Shown here: positions 6,986 through 14,574 of the stretch, in pieces | Layout: every line of letters begins with the position of its first letter | Position numbering within the stretch: position 1 is the first letter of the stretch | From: an uncultured Bacteroidota bacterium | GTDB lineage: Bacteria > Bacteroidota > Bacteroidia > Chitinophagales > Chitinophagaceae | Length of the DNA: 24,813 nt | Assembly (NCBI GenBank): GCA_946887345.1 | Contig: CAMPKR010000003.1 | Coordinates: 1 to 24,813 of the forward strand | Direction of reading: 5' to 3' | Position numbers and translations under genes: made by a program | The notes under the pieces: generated by a model | What the model was told of the DNA's origin: nothing | The model's input: the letters and a program-made list of their open reading frames with translations, nothing else | Databases searched by the model: none

Positions 6986-7620
6986 ATCGCAGTTTTGCGG
7001 GTTGCTGCTTTCTTAGCCGGACGTGCAGATTTTCTTGCTTCGCGCCTTGCTCTTTTTTCAGCCGAGTATTTGAGAGATGATTTTTTGGCGAAAGTTTCGG
7101 CAGTGTATTCTTCATCAGTGGCGTATTTATCACGGTGCTTTATGAGCAGCCAGCTATTGTCTCCACGGCCACGGGTGTGTACCAGAGCAAATTCGCCTTT
7201 GAGCTTTCTGCCATTCATTGTAAACTTGATGCTTCCTTTTTTCAGGTCTTTTAAGAAATCTTTTTCTGTGACGATGTTTCCGTTTTCGTCTATGGGTTCA
7301 TAGGTGCCATGATCCCAGATATCTACGTGGCCGGCGCCATAGTTGCCTTCGGGAATATCACCTTCAAACTTCCCGTATTCAATAGGGTGGTCTTCTACCA
7401 TCATGGCGAGGCGCTTGTCGGCCGGGTTTAAAGAGGGCCCCTTAGGAACCGCCCAACTTTTAAGTACCCCATCGGCCTCCAGGCGGAAGTCGTAATGGAG
7501 ATGCGATGCATCGTGACGCTGAATAACAAAGGTTAATTTTTCCTTTGCTTTTTGCACCTTGCCTGCGGGCTCCGGAGTTTCGTTGAAGCGGCGTTTCTTT
7601 TTATATGCGGTCAGTCCCAT
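6973..7620 (-). CDS. ligD: LigD, 3'-phosphoesterase part (5' part of a split ligD)
   Basis: 215 residues. This is the LigD 3'-phosphoesterase (PE) domain, which trims 3' phosphate and ribonucleotide ends before joining. Motifs: RHDASHLHYDFRLE with His36, His42 and Asp44, WAVPKGPS, MVEDHPIEY (His78), GDIPEGNYGAG and a late SWLLIKHRDKYA. Compared with Pseudomonas LigD as I remember it (His42, His48, Asp50, His84) all four metal residues are kept at a constant offset of 6. The C-terminus (about 180-215) is a Lys/Arg/Ala-rich linker, as between PE and ligase domains in fused LigDs. The ATG overlaps the ku stop (TAATG), so translation is probably coupled. It ends in the slippery tract. With a -1 shift the joined protein would be about 852 residues, normal for full LigD. 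Confidence 0.9.
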   Translation of the reverse strand: MGLTAYKKKRRFNETPEPAGKVQKAKEKLTFVIQRHDASHLHYDFRLEADGVLKSWAVPKGPSLNPADKRLAMMVEDHPIEYGKFEGDIPEGNYGAGHVDIWDHGTYEPIDENGNIVTEKDFLKDLKKGSIKFTMNGRKLKGEFALVHTRGRGDNSWLLIKHRDKYATDEEYTAETFAKKSSLKYSAEKRARREARKSARPAKKAATRKTAIKKK

Positions 7621-8423
7621 TATGAAGCTTTTTTACGACGGGTTGTAGGGATTTTTTTGGAACCTTCAAGGCTTTCCTTGAGCTGACCCATAATATCCTT
7701 GGACTTATTCTTCACCATCTTGATCTTAGGCTCGGGCAAGTTCTTGCCTTTTGCGCGGGCCTTAATAAGTTTCATCAGTTCGTTGTCGTAATTGTCCTTG
7801 TATTTGGAAATGTCGAAGTTTTTGGGTGTAAGCTGTGCAATAAGAGCCTTGGCCATTTTCAACTCAGCTGGCTTTACCTCGGTACGTTGGGTAGGTATAT
7901 TGAGGTCTTTATAATCGCGAATTTCTTCGGCGAAGCGAAGGCGGAGCAGGAGGAGCATGTTATCCTGGGCCTTGAGTAGGCAGAGATTTTCTTTGGTACG
8001 CATGACGAACGAACCGACCGCTACCTTGCCGCTATCGCGCAGGGCCTCACGGAGGAGAGCGTAGGCGCGTTCGCCGCCTTTTGCTGGCTCGAGGTAATAA
8101 GGAGTTTCATAAAAGGTTGTATCTATTTCCCCCTCATCTACAAACTCCTGTATCTCTATCTGTTTGCTTTTTTCGGGGCTGGCTTTTTCGAAATCCTCAT
8201 CGGTGAGGACTACGTATTTGCCGTCAATTTTATACCATTTTACTATATCGCCCCAGGCAACTTCTTCGCCGGTGTCTTAATTTACACGACGATACTTGAT
8301 ATTAGCGTGATCGTGTTTATCGAGCATATCGAGACCTAAAGAACTGCTCTGAACGGCACTGAATATCCTGACAGGGATATTAACCAGTCCGAAACCTATT
8401 GCTCCTGACCATATTGCGCGCAT
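7620..8423 (-). pseudogene. ku: ku, DNA end-binding protein, interrupted by an in-frame TAA
   Basis: From ATG 8423 the frame encodes a standard bacterial Ku start ([19 protein letters not shown], then [18 protein letters not shown]). It meets TAA at 8277-8279 (codon 49), then continues without another stop (DTGEEVAWGDIV, YVVLTDEDFEKA, YYLEPAKGGERAYALLREAL) to the natural end at 7620. Read through, it is 267 residues, the usual family size. In relatives the interrupted place is normally a Glu or similar residue (VNxETGxEV), so a single GAA-to-TAA change would explain it. The longest remaining ORF with a start (8003-7620) lacks half of the ring-forming core. Ku binds double-strand ends and recruits LigD, encoded next with a one-base overlap. 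The C-terminal tail is Lys-rich. Without readthrough this gene is inactive. Confidence 0.88.
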
Positions 8424-8473
8424 AATCTCAACTTTTCCCTAAAGCAATAAAAAATATGCCCAGAGGTTGAAGC

Positions 8474-8495
8474 CTAAAATTTTAGCAAATATTTG
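8474..8495. repeat. Two adjoining palindromes between divergent ku and transglycosylase genes
   Basis: CTAAAATTTTAG (8474-8485) is directly followed by CAAATATTTG (8486-8495); both are perfect palindromes. They lie mid-way in the 128-base divergent spacer and may be operators or promoter elements. Related palindromes occur at 13748-13761 and 24649-24661. Confidence 0.45.
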
Positions 8496-8551
8496 AGGGC
8501 TTTACGGGCTTATTTCAGTAAATTTAGGTAGACCACAAGTTGTATAGAAAT

Positions 8552-9481
8552 ATGAGGCATAAAACGAAGGTTTTACTATCCCTGGGTGCGGGCATTTTAA
8601 TTGGTGCGGGAGCCATATTTGCTTTTGCGTTTCGCGAGATCAACGAGACTGAGGAACCGCTTAGCGTAAATGATGGCAGACTGCATTATAAGTGGTATGC
8701 ACCTGAATTGCCTAAGTCAATCAACTTCGCCGGAGAGAAAGTTCCGCTGGAAAAATGGGAAGTGAAAGAGGCACTTGACAGGGAGCTACTCATTAATAGT
8801 TATTCTCATTCGAACACAATGTATGCGCTGAAACTGTCAAAGAGGTATTTCCCGATGATAGAGCAGCGACTGAAGGCTAATGGTGTGCCTGATGATTTTA
8901 AATATCTCTGCGTAGCTGAAAGCCATTTGCAAAACCAGACATCGAGAGCTGGCGCTGTAGGCTTCTGGCAGTTTATGAAAGATACAGGGCCGAGGTACGG
9001 ACTTGTGATCAATGATGATGTGGATGAGCGCTATAATGTAAAGAAAGCGACCGATGCTGCCTGTATGTACCTGAAACAATCATATGCTAAATTTGGGTCG
9101 TGGACGGCCGCTGCAGCCTCTTACAATTGCGGGCAAGGTGGATATAACAGTCATACAACCTTTCAGCAGGTGAGTAACTACTATGAAACTATGCTGCCTG
9201 AAGAAACTATGCGCTATGTGTTCAGGATAGTGGCACTGAAATATATTATCAGCGATCCGGCGAGGATGGGTTTTATACTGCAGCCCGGTGATGAATATAA
9301 ACCCGTGAAGACACGCGCCATAACCGTAGACAAAAGTATTCCCGACCTGGCACAATGGTCGATAGATAATGGATCGAACTACAAGATGCTGAAGACGCTG
9401 AACCCATGGCTGCGCTCGCGTAATCTACCTGTACCTTCCGGCAGAACCTACGAGATAGAGCTTCCGGCTGGAAATATGTAA
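8552..9481 (+). CDS. Membrane-anchored lytic transglycosylase (SLT domain) with LysM-like tail
   Basis: 309 residues from ATG 8552; the frame also has a TTG at 8540, but the ATG directly precedes a basic signal-anchor (MRHKTK plus a hydrophobic stretch to about residue 27). Residues about 95-225 are an SLT/MltD-like domain that cleaves peptidoglycan glycan strands to form anhydro-muropeptides. The catalytic Glu is in VAESHLQN (Glu123), followed by SRAGAVGFWQFM, DDVDERYNVKKATDAA, then 'FGSWTAAAASYNCGQGG'. Residues about 250-305 (IPDLAQWSIDNGSNYKML, LNPWLRSR, YEIELP) form a degenerate LysM-like segment expected to hold the cell wall. It is the first of a plus-strand group, divergent from ku. 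Confidence 0.92.
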   Translation: MRHKTKVLLSLGAGILIGAGAIFAFAFREINETEEPLSVNDGRLHYKWYAPELPKSINFAGEKVPLEKWEVKEALDRELLINSYSHSNTMYALKLSKRYFPMIEQRLKANGVPDDFKYLCVAESHLQNQTSRAGAVGFWQFMKDTGPRYGLVINDDVDERYNVKKATDAACMYLKQSYAKFGSWTAAAASYNCGQGGYNSHTTFQQVSNYYETMLPEETMRYVFRIVALKYIISDPARMGFILQPGDEYKPVKTRAITVDKSIPDLAQWSIDNGSNYKMLKTLNPWLRSRNLPVPSGRTYEIELPAGNM

Positions 9482-9526
9482 TCTATTAGTCCCTTTTTTT
9501 GTTAGCTTTAAAGAAATTAAGGCAGT

Positions 9527-11893
9527 ATGCGCGCCTTCCGTGCGGTAATACCTCTTTTTATCACAATTATTGTTGTTTTTCTGCTTAACAGGCCGCTGGG
9601 CAAGCTACCTGCATTAGGGAAGCTATTGGACCCCGTGAGCGGCTGCTGGGCAAGCGCTGAGGCAATAGATAAAGATTTTAGTGCCGATCTGCGGCTGCCG
9701 GGATTGAAAGACCTTGCTACGGTCTGGTTTGATGAAAGCCTGAAAGCGCATATACGTGCTAAGAATGATCATGATCTATACTATTTACAGGGATATGTTC
9801 ATGCTTATTTCAGACTGTGGCAGATGGACCTGCAGACGAGAGCTGCGGGAGGACGAGTAAGCGAAATACTAGGTGAGAAGGCATTGGAGTTTGACCGGAT
9901 GCAGCGAAGGAAAGGGATGGTGTATGGAGCGGAGCAATCACTTTCTGCAATGGAAGAGGAGCCCCATACGAGGGCTATGCTGGATGCCTATACCAAGGGC
10001 ATTAACGCCTATATTGGCAGGCTGAGTTATAAGGACTTCCCTGTAGAGTATAAGCTGATGGGCTTTAAGCCTGAGCCATGGTCGAACATTAAATCGGCGC
10101 TGCTGCTGAAGTATATGGCCGATGACCTGACGGGTTACACAGAGGACCTGCAGCTTACTATGCTCAGGGATGCTTTGTCGCCGAAGCTGTTTGAATTACT
10201 TTATCCCGGGAGGGATCTTACCAGTACGCCCGTAATTCCCACAGGAACTAAACATGATGATGCGATATTCGGCCAACCAGGTGCACCTGAAGGAGATATA
10301 TGGGGTCACCTGGCTGAGGCTGATTTTATACAGCAGGATAATGAGGGCAAGGGTAGCAACAACTGGGCGCTAAGCGGTTCGCGAACTAAATCGGGGGTAC
10401 CCATACTTTGTAATGATCCGCATTTGGGATTGAATCTGCCATCACTTTGGTTTGAAGTGCAGTTGCAGGCGCCGGGTATTAACGTATACGGAGCCTCACT
10501 GCCGGGAGCACCAGGAGTGATCATAGGATTCAATGACAGCATATCCTGGGGTTTTACCAATAACTATCGTGACGTCAAAGACTTTTACACCATTGAGCTG
10601 GCCAATGGTGGCGAGAGGTACATGTTTGGAGGGCAGAAAGCTACGTTTAGCAAAAGGATAGAGCATATAGATATTAAAGGCGGGACATCTTTTGATGATA
10701 CAGTGCTTTATAGTGTGCATGGACCTTTGCTATACGACAAACGTTTTTATGGCAAAGAGGGAATTAAACGTCCAATTGCGCTTGCATGGATGGCGCACAG
10801 GCCCAGTAATGAACTATATTCTATCTATATGCTGAACAGGGCGAGGAATTATGATGGCTTTGTAAGCGCTATTATGAGCTTTCACAGTCCGGCGCAGAAT
10901 ATGGTGTATGCTGACAAGGCAGGTAATATCGCGCTTTGGGGGCAGGGCCAGTTTATTAATAAATGGGAGAACCAGGGACGGTACCTGATGAATGGTTCCA
11001 TAAACAGCACGCGCTGGGGAGCTGAAATACCAACAAGACAAAATCCGCATGTATTTAATCCTGAGCAAGGGTTTGTGAGTTCGGCTAATCAGACAGTGAC
11101 GGACACCACCTATCCCTATTGGTATAACGGTTATTTCTATGAACTGAGAGCCTGGCGTATTAATCAACAACTGGCAACAATGAATGGCGTAGGAGTGGCC
11201 GATATGTTTAAACTGCAGCAGGACACCTATTCTATCCTTGCAGCGAATGTGTTGCCGGTGATGCTGAGTAACATCACGGCCAAAGACGACAAATACTTAA
11301 CTGAACTCAGAAAATGGAATTACCAGTTATCAGCAAATAGTGTTGCTGCTTCTACCTTCCAGCTGTGGTGGCACTACCTGTATGCGAACGCATGGAAGCA
11401 ATTGGTAGAAAAAATTCGCCTGCCATTGCCACCATCTACTGAGCGGACAATGCGTTTGCTGACCAGTGATAGCAGTTATTTTATGAGTTTGCCAGAGTTG
11501 GTAAGTAAGAGTTATCAAGAGGCCATAGATAGTATTGGCAGAGTGAAAAATGGTGAAGAATGGTATAACGTGAAGAACACTACCATCAGTCACTTGGCGA
11601 AGCTGCCTGCTTTTAGCTATAGCGGTCTGGAAGTAGGAGGCTGGGGCAATACCGTGAATGCCGTGAAAAGCAACCACGGGCCATCGTGGAGAATGGTGGT
11701 GCAGATGAGTGCTGAGACTGAAGCTTACGGTGTTTATCCCGGAGGGCAATCTGGCAACCCGGGTAGTAAGCACTACGGAACGTTTATAGATAAGTGGGCC
11801 AAAGGGGAGTATTATAAATTGCTATTCTTACCGTCGAAGGATAAACAGGATAGTAAGGAGATAAAGTACACCTGGAATGTAAAAGCAGAGTAA
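9527..11893 (+). CDS. Penicillin acylase family hydrolase
   Basis: 788 residues, Ntn-hydrolase of the penicillin/cephalosporin/acyl-homoserine-lactone acylase family, which hydrolyses side-chain amides. An N-terminal hydrophobic segment (residues about 5-20) exports or anchors it. The alpha-subunit region includes 'YLQGYVHAYFRLWQMDL', RAAGGRVSEILG and 'TKGINAYI'. Self-processing should occur before Ser277 in GKGSNNWALSG, which becomes the catalytic N-terminal Ser of the beta chain. The conserved NDPHLGLNLPSLW and GVIIGFNDSISWGFTN segments follow. Family members act on many substrates (beta-lactam side chains, acyl-homoserine lactones, N-acyl amino acids), so the native substrate cannot be assigned. 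The stop overlaps the next gene's ATG by one base (TAATG). Confidence 0.93.
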   Translation: MRAFRAVIPLFITIIVVFLLNRPLGKLPALGKLLDPVSGCWASAEAIDKDFSADLRLPGLKDLATVWFDESLKAHIRAKNDHDLYYLQGYVHAYFRLWQMDLQTRAAGGRVSEILGEKALEFDRMQRRKGMVYGAEQSLSAMEEEPHTRAMLDAYTKGINAYIGRLSYKDFPVEYKLMGFKPEPWSNIKSALLLKYMADDLTGYTEDLQLTMLRDALSPKLFELLYPGRDLTSTPVIPTGTKHDDAIFGQPGAPEGDIWGHLAEADFIQQDNEGKGSNNWALSGSRTKSGVPILCNDPHLGLNLPSLWFEVQLQAPGINVYGASLPGAPGVIIGFNDSISWGFTNNYRDVKDFYTIELANGGERYMFGGQKATFSKRIEHIDIKGGTSFDDTVLYSVHGPLLYDKRFYGKEGIKRPIALAWMAHRPSNELYSIYMLNRARNYDGFVSAIMSFHSPAQNMVYADKAGNIALWGQGQFINKWENQGRYLMNGSINSTRWGAEIPTRQNPHVFNPEQGFVSSANQTVTDTTYPYWYNGYFYELRAWRINQQLATMNGVGVADMFKLQQDTYSILAANVLPVMLSNITAKDDKYLTELRKWNYQLSANSVAASTFQLWWHYLYANAWKQLVEKIRLPLPPSTERTMRLLTSDSSYFMSLPELVSKSYQEAIDSIGRVKNGEEWYNVKNTTISHLAKLPAFSYSGLEVGGWGNTVNAVKSNHGPSWRMVVQMSAETEAYGVYPGGQSGNPGSKHYGTFIDKWAKGEYYKLLFLPSKDKQDSKEIKYTWNVKAE

Positions 11894-12240
11894 TGAGATT
11901 GATAGCAAGCATATTGTCCATAGCGATCTTAGCGGCAGTTTGCACCTGGTACTTACCATGGTGGATGATAGCAGTAGTATCTGCTGTGGTGGCTTTTGTG
12001 ATCAATATGAGTAATGGGAAGGCATTTTTTTCGGGCTTTTTCGGTATTGGCCTTTGTTGGACTATTATTATTCTCAATCTAGATATACAAAACGACCACA
12101 TTCTTTCTTCCAGGATGGCGGGTCTGTTCTCCCTGCCCGGCTACGGATTGTTTATATTGGTAAATGTGATGACTGGCGCACTTGTAGGCGGATTAGCTGC
12201 CTGGAGCGGTGCCGCATTAAGGAATGGTTTTATGAAGTGA
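11893..12240 (+). CDS. Small integral membrane protein of unknown function
   Basis: 115 residues with about four hydrophobic segments (roughly 4-20, 23-38, 45-62, 82-105) and little polar sequence. No motif is recognised. The start is coupled to the penicillin-acylase-family stop by a one-base overlap, and the CDF gene follows after about 18 bases, so the three genes are likely one transcript. It may be an accessory membrane partner, but nothing in the sequence shows this. Confidence 0.78.
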   Translation: MRLIASILSIAILAAVCTWYLPWWMIAVVSAVVAFVINMSNGKAFFSGFFGIGLCWTIIILNLDIQNDHILSSRMAGLFSLPGYGLFILVNVMTGALVGGLAAWSGAALRNGFMK

Positions 12241-12258
12241 TATCTATCTTTGATCCTG

Positions 12259-13236
12259 ATGCCGATCCGTATACAACGATATATAGCGATTCTTTCGCTT
12301 GTTCTTTTCCTTGGAAAGTTGTGGGCATGGTACCTGACGAGTTCTGTGGCTATTCTTACTGATGCGCTGGAAAGTACGGTGAATGTGATCACGGGTTTTA
12401 TTGGCCTTTATAGCGTGATGCTGGCTGCGAAACCGCGTGATACTAATCATCCTTACGGCCATGGCAAAGTGGAGTTTATTTCTTCAGCTATTGAGGGAGC
12501 GCTTATTGGGATAGCCGGTCTTTTTATCATCTATGAAGCGGTAGCACAACTACTTTATCCGCGTGCAATAGAAAAGTTAAACACTGGTATTATCATCACC
12601 ATGATAGCCGGTGTTGTCAATTTTGTATTTGGACGGTATGCGGTGAGTGTAGGTAAGAAAAACCGGTCGCTGACGGTGGAAGCTGCGGGCAGGCATTTGC
12701 TTTCTGATGCTTATTCTACTATTGCTATTGTAATTGGTCTGTTACTTCTGCTGTTTACGGGCTGGCAATGGCTGGATAGTGCTATAGCAATTGTATTCTC
12801 TGTTTTCATTATTGTAACAGGTTATAAGGTACTTCGCCGCTCGTTGGCTGGCATTATGGATGAAGCTGACCTGGCACTATTGAAGAATGTGGTAAAAGTA
12901 TTGCAGGCACAAAGAAGAGCGCAGTGGATAGACCTCCACAATCTTCGCGTGGTGCAGTATGGAGAGGTGCTGCACATTGATGCGCATATGACTCTGCCCT
13001 GGTATTACCGTGTAGCTGCTGCAGAGAAAGAAATACACGCCCTGGAAGAACTGATCCGCCAGCATTTTGGCGGAAAAGTAGAGCTCTTTATACATATAGA
13101 CGGATGTATGCCTTATTCGTGCAAGCTATGTGCTATAGAAAATTGTCCCGTGAGACAAGAGGCATTTAAAGGACAAATAGAATGGAACCTTGAAAATGTA
13201 TGGGCCAATAAGAAGCATGGGGAAATAAGCAACTAA
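12259..13236 (+). CDS. Cation diffusion facilitator (CDF) family metal transporter with C-terminal Cys cluster
   Basis: 325 residues from ATG 12259 (an in-frame TTG lies at 12250). CDF proteins export Zn, Fe, Mn, Co and similar ions in exchange for protons. Six membrane helices are expected between about 5 and 195. Metal-site positions fit: ILTDALES in helix 2 and HLLSDAYS (HxxxD) in helix 5; PYGHGKVEF is the usual loop motif. The cytosolic domain (about 200-275) has the typical 'LHNLRVVQYGEVLHIDAHM'. Unusual for CDFs in general is a C-terminal CMPYSCKLCAIENC cluster (C-x4-C-x2-C-x4-C), which could bind zinc or sense metal. Metal specificity is not readable. It may share a transcript with the upstream genes. 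Confidence 0.92.
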   Translation: MPIRIQRYIAILSLVLFLGKLWAWYLTSSVAILTDALESTVNVITGFIGLYSVMLAAKPRDTNHPYGHGKVEFISSAIEGALIGIAGLFIIYEAVAQLLYPRAIEKLNTGIIITMIAGVVNFVFGRYAVSVGKKNRSLTVEAAGRHLLSDAYSTIAIVIGLLLLLFTGWQWLDSAIAIVFSVFIIVTGYKVLRRSLAGIMDEADLALLKNVVKVLQAQRRAQWIDLHNLRVVQYGEVLHIDAHMTLPWYYRVAAAEKEIHALEELIRQHFGGKVELFIHIDGCMPYSCKLCAIENCPVRQEAFKGQIEWNLENVWANKKHGEISN

Positions 13237-13244
13237 CTATATCC

Positions 13245-13718
13245 TCAGAACAAACCATCACCGCCTTCTTCGTAACCTTTATCTACTAGCCAGTCACGGC
13301 TGTCAGCAGCGGCGGTAGCCAACTGATCGCATCGGTTATTGTTTACATTGTCAGCATGACCTTTTACCCAGACGAATTTTATCCTGTGGCGGTTGTGATG
13401 CTGGAGGTATTGCATCCATAGATCGGCGTTCTTTTTGCCTTTAAAGCCTGTTTTCACCCAGCCGTGTACCCAGCCTTTTTCAACAGAGTTCACCACATAT
13501 GATGAATCGCTGTAGATGATGATGTCAAGGCCCTCGCGGGTTAGTTGTTGTAAGGCTACCACTACGGCCATCAGTTCCATGCGGTTGTTAGTCGTTTTCC
13601 TGAAGCCCTGTGACAGCTCGCGGACCGTGCCTCCCCATTGCATTACTATGCCATACCCACCCGGTCCCGGGTTTCCCCTGGCTGCGCCATCGGTATAAAT
13701 GATCAGTTGCTTCAACAT
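13245..13718 (-). CDS. rnhA: Ribonuclease HI
   Basis: 157 residues, cytoplasmic. It degrades RNA in RNA:DNA hybrids (primers, R-loops). The catalytic set is complete: Asp10 in IYTDGAARGNPGPGGYG, Glu48 in NNRMELMAV, Asp71 in YSDSSYVVN, His121 in WVKGHADN and Asp131 in RCDQLA. It includes the basic-protrusion segment (VHGWVKTGFKGKKNADLW). Length matches the E. coli-type enzyme. It is convergent with the CDF gene (8 bases apart) and divergent from mqnA. Confidence 0.96.
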   Translation of the reverse strand: MLKQLIIYTDGAARGNPGPGGYGIVMQWGGTVRELSQGFRKTTNNRMELMAVVVALQQLTREGLDIIIYSDSSYVVNSVEKGWVHGWVKTGFKGKKNADLWMQYLQHHNRHRIKFVWVKGHADNVNNNRCDQLATAAADSRDWLVDKGYEEGGDGLF

Positions 13719-13723
13719 GAATG

Positions 13724-13753
13724 AGCCTATTAGGCTTATCTTTAGGCCCTAAA
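13724..13753. promoter_or_regulatory. Paired palindromes and -7 box in the rnhA-mqnA divergent spacer
   Basis: AGCCTA-T-TAGGCT (13724-13736) and TTTAGG-C-CCTAAA (13741-13753) are perfect palindromes sharing a TAGG core. TATCTTTA at 13737-13744 matches TAnnTTTG at 7 of 8 positions and would serve mqnA if it starts at 13763. The minus strand reads TAATTTTA nearby, a possible rnhA -7 box. Confidence 0.4.
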
Positions 13754-13762
13754 ATTATAGGA

Positions 13763-14506
13763 TTGACGGACAAAATAAAAGTTGGCGCAGTGAGTTACCT
13801 CAATACCAAGCCACTGCTGTACGGAATAGAGCGAAGCAAAGTAAAAGACGAAATAGAGTTAAGCCTTGATTATCCCTCTGAACTGGCCAGGAAATTGCAA
13901 GAGAATGAAATAGATGTGGCCCTGGTTCCGGTAGCCGTTATACCCACTATACCATCGGCCAGGATTATTAGCGACTATGGTATAGCTGCCGATGGTGAAG
14001 TAGCCTCTGTAGCCATTTTCAGCCAGGTGCCGATAGAGGACATAGAAGCGGTATACCTCGACTACCAGTCGAGAACATCGGTGAAACTTGCACAATTACT
14101 TTTAGAACAATTCTGGAAAAAGAAGGTTGAGTATAAGCCCGCCACCGAGCATTATATTGATTACATAAGCGGAAACAATGCCGGAGTGATAATAGGGGAC
14201 AGGGCGCTGAAACAAAGAACGAATTTTGAGTATATATATGACCTTGCTACCGCGTGGAAGGAATTTAGCGGCCTCGATTTTGTCTTCGCGGCGTGGGTTG
14301 CCAATAAAAGCCTGCCCGAAGCATTCCTGTCGAAATTCAATGCCGCCAATGCTACGGGGCTTAATCAACTGGACGAAGTAATAGCTGAAAATCCTTTTCC
14401 GTATTATGATCTTCATACATACTATACCGACAACATAAAATATCGCCTGGATGAAGCCAAACTTAGCGGGATGAACAGATTCCTGGAGCTGATAAAAGCA
14501 TCATAG
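13763..14506 (+). CDS. mqnA: Chorismate dehydratase MqnA (futalosine menaquinone pathway)
   Basis: 247 residues from TTG 13763. The frame continues upstream to ATG 13721, but that start lies 3 bases from the rnhA start and would translate promoter-like palindromes; family members normally begin close to the KVGAVSYLNTKPL motif, which favours TTG 13763. MqnA removes water from chorismate to give 3-enolpyruvyl-benzoate, the first step of the futalosine route to menaquinone. It has a periplasmic-binding-protein-like fold. Visible motifs: GAVSYLNTKPLLYG, 'DYPSELARKLQENEIDVALVP' (substrate pocket), RTSVKLAQLLL, NAGVIIGDRAL and DLATAWKEFSGLDFVFAAW. No other mqn gene is in the window. Confidence 0.9.
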   Translation: MTDKIKVGAVSYLNTKPLLYGIERSKVKDEIELSLDYPSELARKLQENEIDVALVPVAVIPTIPSARIISDYGIAADGEVASVAIFSQVPIEDIEAVYLDYQSRTSVKLAQLLLEQFWKKKVEYKPATEHYIDYISGNNAGVIIGDRALKQRTNFEYIYDLATAWKEFSGLDFVFAAWVANKSLPEAFLSKFNAANATGLNQLDEVIAENPFPYYDLHTYYTDNIKYRLDEAKLSGMNRFLELIKAS

Positions 14507-14524
14507 GCATTGATTATATAACTA

Positions 14525-14557
14525 TTTTCGCTGCTCTTACGTGTTTTGATAATTTTG
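14525..14557 (+). promoter_or_regulatory. Promoter of the HMG-CoA lyase gene
   Basis: TAATTTTG (14550-14557) matches TAnnTTTG exactly. It lies 19 bases after TTTTCG (14525-14530), a weak -33 match. Transcription would start about 10-12 bases before the ATG at 14575. Confidence 0.5.
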
Positions 14558-14574
14558 CTAGCTAACTAATATAT

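Noticed and set aside
6632..7303. Long plus-strand frame opposite ligD (about 220 codons)
   Set aside because: It crosses the LigD catalytic motifs on the other strand; Phe-rich composition is typical of the complement of Lys/Glu-rich genes.
7620..8003. Treating ATG 8003 as the true ku start
   Set aside because: Conserved Ku sequence continues in the same frame upstream to ATG 8423, so this ORF is only the remainder after the TAA.
8277..8279. TAA reassigned as a sense codon
   Set aside because: TAA ends normal full-length genes in the same window, such as panB and MFS, and no other gene has an internal TAA.
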